NCBI GenBank assembly: GCA_012861695.1
Contig: JAAOOA010000128.1
Location: forward strand, 598,001-662,000
Origin: Trematomus loennbergii
Taxonomy: Eukaryota > Chordata > Actinopteri > Perciformes > Nototheniidae
Direction: 5' to 3'
DNA length: 64,000 nt
Part shown: positions 20,770-33,955 of the stretch, one piece after another
Layout of the letters: each line of letters starts with the position of its first letter
Position numbering within the stretch: position 1 is the stretch's first letter
Program-made: the position numbers and the translations under genes
Notes under the pieces: model-generated
The model's input: the letters and a program-made list of their open reading frames with translations, nothing else
Told to the model about the DNA's origin: nothing
Database searches by the model: none

Positions 20770-21560
20770 CTATGGATACTGGCAGGTTTCAAATATGCTG
20801 GTAATTAAAAACAACCAAAAACACAAGCTGCTCTCTAAGCATGGAAATCACCACCATAAAAATAAAGGCTTAGAGAAATAAAAACCAATAAAATAAAAAA
20901 AAAGCATCAAAGGAACTATGAGAAAGAAATCCACACCGGGAGTTTTTTTGTCGTACATACATGTAAATCAGTGACTTTTAAGAAGACTCTACTATTATGA
21001 GAGGAGTGTTTGGAGAAACAAAGAAAGGAGTATAAAATAAAAGCAGTGAACATCCTCCTGCCAGACCTGAATTCTAATCAGCAGGTCTATAGCAAGACAT
21101 ACTTGGCCATGAATGAGTGAGAAGATTTATACCTGAATTTCACACCTGATCACACCTACAGATACTCCACTACTGCTTATTCAAATGGCTGTGTCCTTCA
21201 CTTGTTTTATTCCTCACTTACGTGAGTGTCAGGGTAATCGCTTGAAGAGCCTTTCATGGTTAGAGACTTTTGAGGTGCTATTTGAAAGAAGATTTAAGAC
21301 CCTTTTAACCAACAAAATGAAAAATTGGTCTACCTTAGTTTTACAATCAGCTTCAATTACAAAATCATTGGGTAAAAAAATCATGTGTTGCTTTTTCAAT
21401 AATGCATTTTAAATAATTATTTTAGGTTCCTTTGCATTTAAGGATTTTGCTTATAATTATTATATCCATTCTCAGTCTTTGAGGAATCAGCCAATCTGTA
21501 CCAAAAACACTCAAGTCAAATTCAACTTTATTTTCAATATCAATATTTGTGTTACAAACA
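20770..21560. other. Non-coding stretch
   Basis: AT-rich, with no supported gene or repeat boundary. It would be the upstream intron or flank of the SET-domain gene. Confidence 0.35.
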
Positions 21561-21566
21561 GGGAGA

Positions 21567-21900
21567 TGTTGTGTTCCAAAATTCCAGGAAAGACAAACAA
21601 CTTCTAAAGTTTAACTATTTATTATAAGAGAGCAAAATATATATTACTTGGCCAAGGACTCCGTCCGGTCACAGAAATCACAGGCAGCAAAGCTGTAATC
21701 TGTAACTATTTACGGAAAAAAGCCTCGAACCTCGTGCGTCAATACATTTTATTACATAGGGCGTTGCCCGTACATTTATGATTGGTTGAGACTAGTTGGG
21801 GAGGGCCGTGGTTTAGACTTTGGCTTCCCTACTCTTTGTATTCTTCCAGTGTCTGCACTTGACCTTGCTACTTTAGTATTGCAAGCTAAAAACTCTCAAC
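21567..21900 (+). repeat. LTR-like repeat, shorter copy
   Basis: It aligns with 62259-62795. Shared blocks include AATTCCAGGAAAGACAAACA, GGCCAAGGACTCCGTCCGGT, GGGCGTTGCCCGTACATTTA and GACTAGTTGGGGAGGGCC. About 200 bp in the middle of the longer copy is missing here. It begins TGTTGTGTTC, which suits an LTR. It precedes the SET-domain exon. Confidence 0.6.
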
Positions 21901-21943
21901 TCGCTATTTTTCTCACTTATTTGTTATTTGTGTTCCTTGTAGG

Positions 21944-22814
21944 CAGAGATGGGGTCGTTACTAAAAAAAGTAATATATTACATATTACATATTACTTTAA
22001 AAAAAGTAATATATTACACTACTTCGTTACTCTCTACATAAAGTAACTCGTTACTTTACTCGTTACTTTACTCGCAGGGCCGGCCCGCCCCTCCCTACAG
22101 GCAGATCACGCAGACTGCTAACGTTTCAAATGTTCTCTTTAGTTCAGTTTCCATTGTCGCATAAGACTGATCCAGATAGCTCTGACTATGGCTGTCCTCT
22201 GTCTCCTGCTATCTGTATTTTGCGCAGTATATCTCTGAACGATGCTATGGTGATTCCACTGTGCAAATGGGCAACATTACCTCTACTATGAAGGATGCTA
22301 CAAGCCTGTCCATCTCTGCTTTGGTTACCGGTCCTCCAAATTCTAATTTGTGCTGCTTCGGAGTCGGCGGCGGCGCACTCACAACATCCTCACTCTGGGT
22401 TCGGGGGTCCTTAGCTATTAGCTTCACCTTAGCATGTGTTCTTTGCAGGTGTTTACAGCAGTGTATAACAGCTTCTGGCCTGGACACAGTTTGCACCTCA
22501 CCATCACATTCCTGTCTATTCTTCGGACGAACTCAAAATAATGGGCATACCTCCACCCCTCGAAAGTTATCGCTGACTCTGCCATGTTTATGCAGCACTG
22601 CACGTGGAGATGTGGATGCGCGGATTACGTACATATAAACCTGCGGTGGAAACCCCTCTTGTCTGTCAGTGTGATTATGACTGATTTTATAAAAGTAACG
22701 AAGTAACGCGTGTCGGGGCAATGTTAGTAACTGTAGTGTGATTACTGAATTATAAAAGTAACGCGTTACACTACTCCGTTACCGACAAAAGTAATATTAT
22801 TACACCCAACTCTG
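21944..22814 (-). mobile_element. hAT element, copy 1 (871 bp)
   Basis: The 8 bp duplication CTTGTAGG is at 21936-21943 and 22815-22822. Its ends are CAGAGATGGG and CAGAGTTGGG in complement, with many GTAACG-CGTTAC blocks in the subterminal DNA. A minus-strand remnant of the transposase N-terminus includes KHLQRTHAKVKLIAKDPRTQ. Compared with copy 2, part of the BED finger is deleted. Confidence 0.9.
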
Positions 22815-23180
22815 CTTGTAGGTAGGCATCTTCGCTCTACCATTTCAAAAAGGAGACTTTTTGATAGAATATAGAGGTGAACTCATAAGCAAACAAGAAT
22901 GTGAGAGGAGACTGAAACTTTATCCTGTCAGGCTCAAGGTGTTCATGTTCGATTTCCATTTGGATGGAACAGTGGTGGTGCGTATTATGCCAATGATAAG
23001 TTTGAGCAGAATGAATGAAGTTGGATTTAGTTTCACAGCTTAGCTGTTTTCAGGAGTATTTTAATTGACTGTTTTGTAATGAAGTTTTACTTTTTGTAGC
23101 GTTGATGCAGCAAAAGAGGATGAGTCTCTTGGAAGACTTGTAAATGACGATCACAGAAACCCGACTGCAAAGATGCAATG

Positions 23181-23305
23181 ATGTCCTTTATTGTTTTATG
23201 TTTCATGTGGAACCTATATGCTGCAGGTCTCCCTTGAAAAGAGATCTATGATCTCAATGGGACCAATCTGGTTAAATAAAGGTTTGAAATGAAATGAAAT
23301 GAAAG
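23181..23305 (+). repeat. LINE/SINE 3' tail with (GAAAT)n
   Basis: GCAGGTCTCCCTTGAAAAGA, ATCTCAATGGGACCAATCTG and GGTTAAATAAAGGTTTGAAATG form the familiar fish retroposon tail, ending in GAAAT repeats. It sits inside SET exon b. A reverse copy lies at 26070-26125. Confidence 0.6.
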
Positions 23306-23392
23306 ATGAAAAAACGATATAATATATTTTTCTTTTTACTTCTGATATAGTGAAACATAACTACAGGGTGTTTATTGAAATGTATATCTGAA

Positions 23393-24327
23393 CAGAGATG
23401 GGGTCGTTACTAAAAAAAAGTAATATATTACATATTACATATTACTTTAAAAAAAAAGTAATACATTACACTACTTCGTTACTCTCTACATAAAGTAACT
23501 CGTTACTTTACTCGTTACTTTACTCGCAGGGCCGGCCCGCCCCTCCCTACAGGCAGATCACGCAGACTGCTAAAGTTTCAAATGTTCTCTTTAGTTCAGT
23601 TTCCATTGTCGCATAAGACTGATCCAGATAGCTCTGATTATGGCTGTCCTCTGTCTCCTGCTATCTGTATTTTGCGCAGTATATCTCTGAACGATGCGAT
23701 GGTGATTCCACTGTGCAAATGGGCAACATTACCTCTACTATGAAGGATGCTACAAGCCTGTCCATCTCTGCTTTGGTTACCGGTCCTCCAAATTCTAATT
23801 TGTGCCGCTTCAGAGTCGGTGGCGGCGACTCACAACATCCTCACTCTGGGTTCGGGGGTCCTCCTTAGCTATTAGCTTCACCTTAGCATGTGTTCTTTGC
23901 AGGTGTTTGTTGAGGTTTGACGTGGTGTTTGCAGCAGTGTATAACAGCTTCTGGCCTGGACACAGTTTGCACCTCACCGTCACATTCCTGTCTATTCTTC
24001 GGACGAACTCAAAATAATGGGCATACCTCCATCCCTCGAAAGTTATCGCTGACTCAGCCATGTTTATGCAGCACTGCACGCGGAGATGTGGACGCGCAAG
24101 TCGCGCAGATTACGTACATATAAACCTGCGGCGGAAACCCCTCTTGTCTGTCAGTGTGATTATGACTGATTTTATAAAAGTAACGAAGTAACGCGTGTCG
24201 GGGCAATGTTAGTAACTGTAGTGTGATTACTGAATTATAAAAGTAACGCGTTACACTACTCCGTTACCGACAAAAGTAATATTATTACAGTAACGTGTTA
24301 CTTTGTAACGCGTTACACCCAACTCTG
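23393..24327 (-). mobile_element. hAT element, copy 2 (935 bp) with BED finger exon
   Basis: The 8 bp duplication TATCTGAA is at 23385-23392 and 24328-24335. Its ends and interior match copy 1. It retains a longer N-terminal transposase exon (23810-24061). The subterminal GTAACGCGTTAC palindromes are more numerous at the right end. Confidence 0.9.
23810..24061 (-). pseudogene. BED zinc-finger exon of a hAT transposase
   Basis: It starts at MAESAITFEGWRYAHYF. It shows a BED-type finger, with VRCKLCPGQK giving the two cysteines and LNKHLQRTH the two histidines, followed by a charged linker. BED fingers bind the ends of hAT transposons. The catalytic domain is absent, so this is a deletion derivative that keeps the DNA-binding exon. 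Confidence 0.75.
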
Positions 24328-24819
24328 TATCTGAATAACTTTAATTTCATGTTACTACAAGCTATGGATGGTTTAGAATCTTTAGGTACATGGGAACACA
24401 CCATCCAATAATAATAATAATGTTTTTTTTTGTGTGTGTTTGCATCTTGCAGGGTCTTGATGAAGTGATGCCTCTCGAAACCTGTGGGGCCACACATGCC
24501 AAATCTCCAAATTAGAACATTGAAGAGGTATTTTTACATAGATTTAATATTACAAATTGATGTGTTGTGGCTTACAAAAGGATCCAGTAAGGTTTTAAAC
24601 TAAGTTTTCCTTTCATTCTTTCTGTCATCAGTAGGACCATTCTTTTATTCAATTCCAAATATTCTCTGATAGTACATTTTTGACTTTGTTTGTTTATTGA
24701 TCCTTCTCTTTGTGTTTTATCTGCTACAGATAGTGACTGACAGTGACTGCACTGAGACAACTGAGAGCTACACGAAGACCACAGGTCAAGTGCTTTCTCC
24801 CCTCAGCAGAGCTGAAAAG

Positions 24820-28433
<3,614 letters not shown>

Positions 28434-28676
28434 ACACATCAGACAATTCATCTCTTACTGAGATAGAAAGATTTTTCTGTAGCAGCGTAGAAGGGTTTTT
28501 AATGTAAGAGGATAGAACCTGCTACGAGATTAAAGGGTCATTCCACTGAAAACAAATGAATATCAAACTATTGCTTCCTCTTCACTAGGCCGGGGAAAGT
28601 GGATGCATTCTATCTTTAATGGTGAAACACTGTCATGCCAACAGATTACTTTGGGGTCATCCCTATGTTCCCACAG

Positions 28677-28853
28677 CCCAATGGTCCCACAGCTCAATGG
28701 TCCCACATTTCTAATATCTTTTTTTTTCTTTAAAAATGAGGCCCTATGTTCCCACAGCCCAATGGTTAGGGTTAGGTTAGTTATATTTAGATTACAGTGG
28801 GAACATAGGGCCTTAATTCTGAAGAGAAATGTGGGACCATTGGGCGGTGGGAC
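28677..28853. repeat. Hairpin repeat with CCCAATGGTCCCAC ends
   Basis: CCCAATGGTCCCAC and CAATGGTCCCACATTTCT with GGCCCTATGTTCCCAC on the left are complementary to GTGGGAACATAGGGCC, AGAAATGTGGGACCATTG and the following bases on the right. It may be a small MITE. A GGTTAGGGTTAGG run lies in the loop. Confidence 0.55.
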
Positions 28854-29034
28854 CATCGACACGCTCCCATTACTTTTATATTTTTCCTGGCTTCTTCTGT
28901 CACCTCCTTCTGACTCTCTTGTTTGGTCCTTTAATGTGTCTCATTATACAGTTTGAGCAAAACCCCGGTTTCTATGCTGCCATAGAAAATGTGTGAACGC
29001 TTTGTCACTTAGATAAATTCCTAACTTAAGCTAT

Positions 29035-29205
29035 CCCTGCTGAAAAAACCAGCATAGACCAGTTTAAGATGGTTGCTGGTTTTAGCTGGTGTTAGGCTGG
29101 TTTAGTTGGTTTACCAGGCTGGACAAGCTTACCAGGCTGGACAAGCTGGCCAACTAAACCAGCATAGACCAGAATGGATGTCATGCTGGTCTATGAGGGC
29201 AACAT
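29035..29205. repeat. Dispersed CCAGCATAGACCAG-type repeat
   Basis: It contains CCAGCATAGACCAG twice, its inverse CTGGTCTATG once, and a doubled ACCAGGCTGGACAAGCT. This type of GCTGGT-rich short repeat is common in fish. Confidence 0.5.
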
Positions 29206-29813
29206 CACAGGCTCCTCCTCCTCCTCCATGTCAAAAAACAAGCTTATAGCTTGACTCACGTTCAGAGTTCTCTTCATCATAGTTGAATCTTCAAAACTCT
29301 AAATCTATCTAACTATATCTAAATTCTCAATGTTTGTCTGTCACTTTACTTCAATCGCCGTCTCTTTTCGTCTCCCGCCGCCTGTCTTCGTATATCTTCG
29401 TCTCTCTCCATTCCCTGCCGTCTCTCTTTGGTTCCCGCCGTCCCTCTTCGTCTCGTTACGTATCACTCTGTTTACCTGATTACCTCACCCCTCCCTGGTA
29501 AATACATCCTGTTGAGCAGGATCTACAGTTTCCAGTATTTTCCGTTTCGTAAAATGATAAAATACGGCGAAGATATTAAAATATGTGCTTCCATTTTTCA
29601 TACTTTGAAATATATTTCTATTAACTTTATATCATCGTATCTCCGTGTTTACTGGGTCTTTTTGCATGAAACAAAGACTGGCATATAGTTTCAAGCCAGT
29701 ACTTTCGACAGAAACACACGGCGATGTTGTCCGGACTGTTGTTTTTATGCGGCACCGGCTTGAACAGGTCATGTGATCTGATCACGCCGGCGTGACGGTT
29801 GACTCCAAAGGGT
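29206..29813. other. Non-coding stretch, CGTCTC/CCGCCG-rich at 29350-29455
   Basis: Degenerate TCTTCGTCTC and CCGCCG motifs recur at 29350-29455. No gene is supported. Confidence 0.35.
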
Positions 29814-30350
29814 TAACAAACTTAAACTAGCTTTATTAAATGTCAGGTCTTTGGCAGGAAAAACATTTTTAATCAATGATTTTATAACTGAACACAATCT
29901 CGATTTTATGTTTTTAACGGAAACTTGGATTGAACAAAATAACAGTGCAGCTGTTCTTATCGAACCAAACCCCTCCCAACTTTAGTTTTAAGAGTCAGGA
30001 AAGAATGCATAAGAAAGGGGGTGGAGTTGCTATTTTGTTCACTGATTCCATTCAATGCAGGAAGACATCTTATGGGAACTTTGCTTCTTTTGAATATGTG
30101 GCCCTTCAGCTGAAATGCTCCTCTCGAGCTCTGTTCCTAAATATCTATAGACCACCCAAATACTGTGCAAGCTTTTTTGATGACTTTACTGAACTGCTGT
30201 CTATAGTGTGTATTGACTTTGACTGTCTAGTCATTGTTGGTGATTTAACATCCATGTTGACAACCCCCAGGACAGAGGGGCTAAAGAACTGTTTTGTGTT
30301 CTTGATAACTATGGACTGACTCAGCATGTGACGGAGCCCACGCACAATAA

Positions 30351-30918
30351 CGGGCCGTCTCCACGGCAGCGTTAAAAAAAATCTTGAGGTGGGCGTATCT
30401 GAAGCTTGAGGATTTTTGCGAGCAACCAATCACATGAATCTCCCGCCCGCGACATACGAAGCAAAAAAGCCCGAAGTAAACTGGATATAAACTCCCCAAA
30501 ACAGGCGAAAACCTACCACTGTCTCTGCCACCTCCCTCATGCCTGGCTCCTCCGGTTTATATCCCGGTAGGTCTGGTCATAAAGCACGGGTGATTGATTC
30601 GCTACCGCTAATTTCTCCTCCATGTTTTGGAATATGAGGAAATGACCTGCGGTATTTCTCTCCCAGCATACACGCCGTTTGATTGGCTAGAGCTTGAACT
30701 GTCAGATTTGCGTACACGGGATTTGATTGGCTGACGCTTCCTCCTCAGCTTCAAAAGTTGAACATTGTTCAACTTTGGATCTTGAAAATCCTGAGAATCT
30801 CCGCTCGCCTGCCCACAGTGCATTTCGGCGAAAGCGAAAAAAAAGTGACGTCACCCCATTCAAAGTGAATGGGCAGAAGCGTTTCAAGATTTTTTAACGC
30901 TGCCGTGGAGACGGCCCG
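30351..30918. mobile_element. 568 bp Harbinger-like MITE
   Basis: Flanking TAA lies at 30348-30350 and 30919-30921, and copy 2 shows the empty site (CACAATAAGGGGCAC). The inverted ends are about 35 bp, starting CGGGCCGTCTCCACGGCAGC, and differ mainly in the length of an A-run. A 3 bp TAA duplication suits PIF-Harbinger. Confidence 0.85.
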
Positions 30919-31678
30919 TAAGGGGCACACTCTGGACTTAATTATCTCAAAGGGTCTGAATATCTCTGAGGTTGAGGTGACTGATGTTGCACTCTCTGAT
31001 CATTCCTGTGTTTTCTTTGAGAGCTCTATTTCTGTTCACAAAAATGTTAAAAAAGAGGTAACCACAAAGCGATATTTAACTGAAGATACGAGGAAATGTT
31101 TACTCAGAATCTTTCTTCCACACTTGCCCCTGCTAACATCTCAGTAAATGAGTTAGTAGATCATTTTAATTCAAAAATTAAAAATGTTATAGGTGCCATT
31201 GCTCCAACTACGGTAAAGGAAGTGATTGGCAAGAAAATATCTCCATGGAGAAAGGCCATGACCGTGAAAACAGAAAAAAAGAGTGCCTTTATAATTTGGA
31301 ATTGAAAACGCACGACAGTCTTTCTTCTCTGACATCATTACCAAAAACAAAAACAACGCACGTGCCTTGTTTGCTACCGTCGACAGACTAACTAACCCCC
31401 CAGTGTCAGTAGCCTCTGAATTTCTATCCACCAGGGCGTGCAATGATTTTGCCTCCTTCTTCACTGACAAAATTCAGAAAATTAGACAAGCAGTCAGTGC
31501 CTCTGCATCAGGTACAGCAAATGTTGTCCCTATGTCCACCTAATATCAATTCAAACACCATGACACAATTCCATCAGATTAATGGTAAAAACTTAGAGGA
31601 CATTATTCAACTTCTGAAATCCTCCTCCTGCTGCCTTGATATTATTCCAACAGGATTTTTCAAAGATGTTTTTCTTGC

Positions 31679-32604
31679 ATGGCCTCAGATCTACTTCATA
31701 TAGTAAACACATCTCTTCACTCAGGTATTTTTCCAGAGGCCCTGAAAACTGCAGTCATTAAACCGCTCTTAAAAAAGAATAATCTAGATGCTTCAGTAAT
31801 GAACAATTACAGGCCAATATCAAACCTGCCATTTCTAGGTAAAATCATTGAAAAAGTTGTATTTCAACAGTTGAGTAACTTCTTGCATTTAAATAACTGT
31901 TTGGATGTGTTCCAGTCAGGATTTCGTCCAAACCACAGCACTGAGACTGCTCTTGTAAAGGTCTTCAATGACATCCACTTAAACACAGACAGTGGCAGAA
32001 CTTCAGTGTTAGTATTATTAGATCTCAGTGCTGCGTTTGACACTGTTGACCACAACATATTACTAGACCGACTAGAAAACTGGGTGGGACTTTCGGCAAC
32101 AGTTCTAAATTGGTTTGAGTCCTACTTAAAGGACAGAAAAAACTTTGTTTCTATAGGTAAATACACATCTGAGTTGACAAATATGACATGTGGGGTACCT
32201 CAAGGCTCCATCTTGGGGCCTCTTCTCTTTAACATCTACATGCTACCACTGGCTCAGATAATGAAAAACAACAAAATAAGTTACCATAGCTATGCGGATG
32301 ACACACAAATTTACGTAACAATTTCACCAGGAGATTATGCTCCAATTCAAACACTGAGTAAGTGCATTGAACAAATCAATGACTGGATGTGTCAGAACTT
32401 TCTCCAATTAAACAAAGATAAAACTGAGGTAATGGTTTTTGGAGCCAAGGCAGAACGTATAAAAGTTAGCGCTGAGCTTCAGTCTGCAATGTTCAAAACA
32501 ACAGATAAAGCCAGAAATCTAGGTGTAGTCATGGACTCTGACCTGAGTTTCAACAGTCACATTAAAACAGTTACTAAATCAGCCTACTATCACCTAAAGA
32601 ATAT
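31679..32604 (+). pseudogene. L2 reverse transcriptase (copy 1)
   Basis: An open RT block with NNYRPISNLPFLGKIIEK, FQSGFRPNHSTETAL, LLDLSAAFDTVDH, GVPQGSILGPLLFNIY and YADDTQIY. The YADD active site is intact. In contrast to copy 2, the KDRKNFVSIGKYTSEL stretch is in frame. The frame runs off into unrelated sequence (SVVTEN, stop) after the break at 32604. Confidence 0.85.
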
Positions 32605-32944
32605 TTCAGTTGTGACAGAAAACTAGGATTGTGACAATCAGTCTGGCAGTTATATGGGCATTGCACTATGGTAGTTGTTATTTGCACATTGTTAATCCTG
32701 GGCAATGCATCCTTAAATTGTTTAACTGTGAGGTGTTACAACATTGTACTGTACTCTGGAGACAGAGAACACTACTACAAAGGACTTGTGAAAAGGCCTG
32801 TTTGTGAAAAAGAAACAGCATAATAGGATGCACAGTACTAGTAGAGAACCAAATATGTGAAGCATTTTTTTGTGAAATGATGCCCTCTTTTTTACTTCGG
32901 TTTACTCTTGTTTCTCCAACTTTCTTTTGAATATTATAAAGATG
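32605..32944. other. Non-coding stretch
   Basis: No supported gene or repeat end between the L2 break and the RNase H fragment. Confidence 0.35.
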
Positions 32945-33640
32945 TCTGCCCTTAACTCACATTATTCCTTCCATTTCTTTTGAGTTCGGATTTGAGGTTG
33001 CTTTTGATTTCAGCCTTACTATATTTCACATTCATACTACTTTGTATTTTCCTTGTTGCCAACTTTGCATACTTGTCTGCCAACTCATTTCCCTCCACCC
33101 AAATGTGTGCAGGGATCCATATGAAGTAAATTACTATTCCTGCTCTTGATATTTTTTGTAATGTTATGCTATTTCCAGTATTATATCTTGTCTTGTCTCT
33201 GAATGCAGTTGTTGCATGCTTTTCAATGCACTGCTGAGTCAGATCCTATTAACACCTTCTTCATACGACCTCCTTCCACCCAATTCAGAGCTAGAAGAAA
33301 AGCGGAAGCTCCCCAGTATACACAGCCAGACCATCGCTAACCCTCGCTTTCATAGCCCAGATTCTGGAATGATAAATGCTATCCCCACTTATTATTGTCT
33401 GTTTTGGACGCGTCAGTATATACTTTTGTAAAATCCGGGTACTTCTTTTCTAAATGATTATTGACCTTTACTTTGTTTGTAGAACTTCCTTTTGCCTTAT
33501 CTAATCTAAAATCCACATATGTCTCCTGCAACGTCCAAGGCGGTATGACTGGGAGGGGCACTGTTGGGCTTATCTCTGCTATTTCCTATAGTCCAACCAA
33601 AACTTTTCATTTGTCGCTTTCCCTTCTTGACAAATCTTTA
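32945..33640 (-). pseudogene. LINE C-terminal RNase H fragment
   Basis: On the minus strand, YPDFTKVYTDASKTDNNKWG carries the DAS catalytic Asp block of RNase H. Further on, WIPAHI-VEGNELADKYAKLA is the classic C-terminal RNase H motif, ending in a stop after RNNVS. An RNase H domain after RT is found in I-type LINEs, so this is a different family from the L2 copies beside it. The two parts are in different frames. Confidence 0.7.
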
Positions 33641-33955
33641 GTACGTTATGCACTCACAGCAAATTCGCCAGTGTGAAAATCCTGGTGTTAGAGCTTTTCG
33701 GGGTAAAGTGTTGTGGTTTTGGTGTTACATTTAACATGATTAACACCGCCTGTTGTTAAAACACTATATAGTACAGGGTTGGATCATGGTGTTACATTAA
33801 TTTCACTGGGACAGTTATTCATCGTAAATAGACGGAGGGTTTCAGCCATATTTCCAACTTTTTTACGACGACCTCAGTCTTACAGTAGCGTGGCCTAGCA
33901 ACGCTAAAGCTGGTAGCTACTGCATGCTATTTAGCTTAAGCTAGTTGGTAGCAAA

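Larger units (their letters stand above)
22815..24819 (+). pseudogene. SET-domain (KMT5A-like) gene fragment
   Basis: SET domains transfer methyl groups from S-adenosylmethionine to lysine. Exon a (to 22977) reads GIFALPFQKGDFLIEYRGEL then ECERRLKLY and FMFDFHLDGT, with a GTGCGT donor. Exon b (23100-23180) reads VDAAKEDESLGRLVNDDHRN and stops at a LINE tail. Exon c (24453-24526) has an in-frame TAG after ATHAKSPN. Exon d (24730-24819) reads VTDSDCTETTESYTKTTGQV. The NHS substrate/cofactor motif of active enzymes appears as NDDH. Downstream SET-core sequence is absent. Two hAT copies and a retroposon tail interrupt the locus. Family members like this are multi-copy in fish, and I do not assign an orthologue. 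Confidence 0.65.
29814..32604 (+). mobile_element. L2/Maui-like LINE, copy 1, truncated at both ends
   Basis: It aligns with ORF2 of copy 2 from about 35777 to 38072. It starts in the endonuclease and stops in the RT C-terminal region at a sharp break, with neither ORF1 nor 3' tail. It carries a 568 bp MITE (30351-30918), a deletion of about 75 bp near 31285 relative to copy 2, and several frame changes. Loss of the 3' end is unusual for target-primed LINE insertion and suggests later deletion or recombination. Confidence 0.85.

Noticed and set aside
28763..28780. Telomere-like GGTTAGGGTTAGG
   Set aside because: Barely two units in the loop of a dispersed hairpin repeat; no interstitial telomere array.
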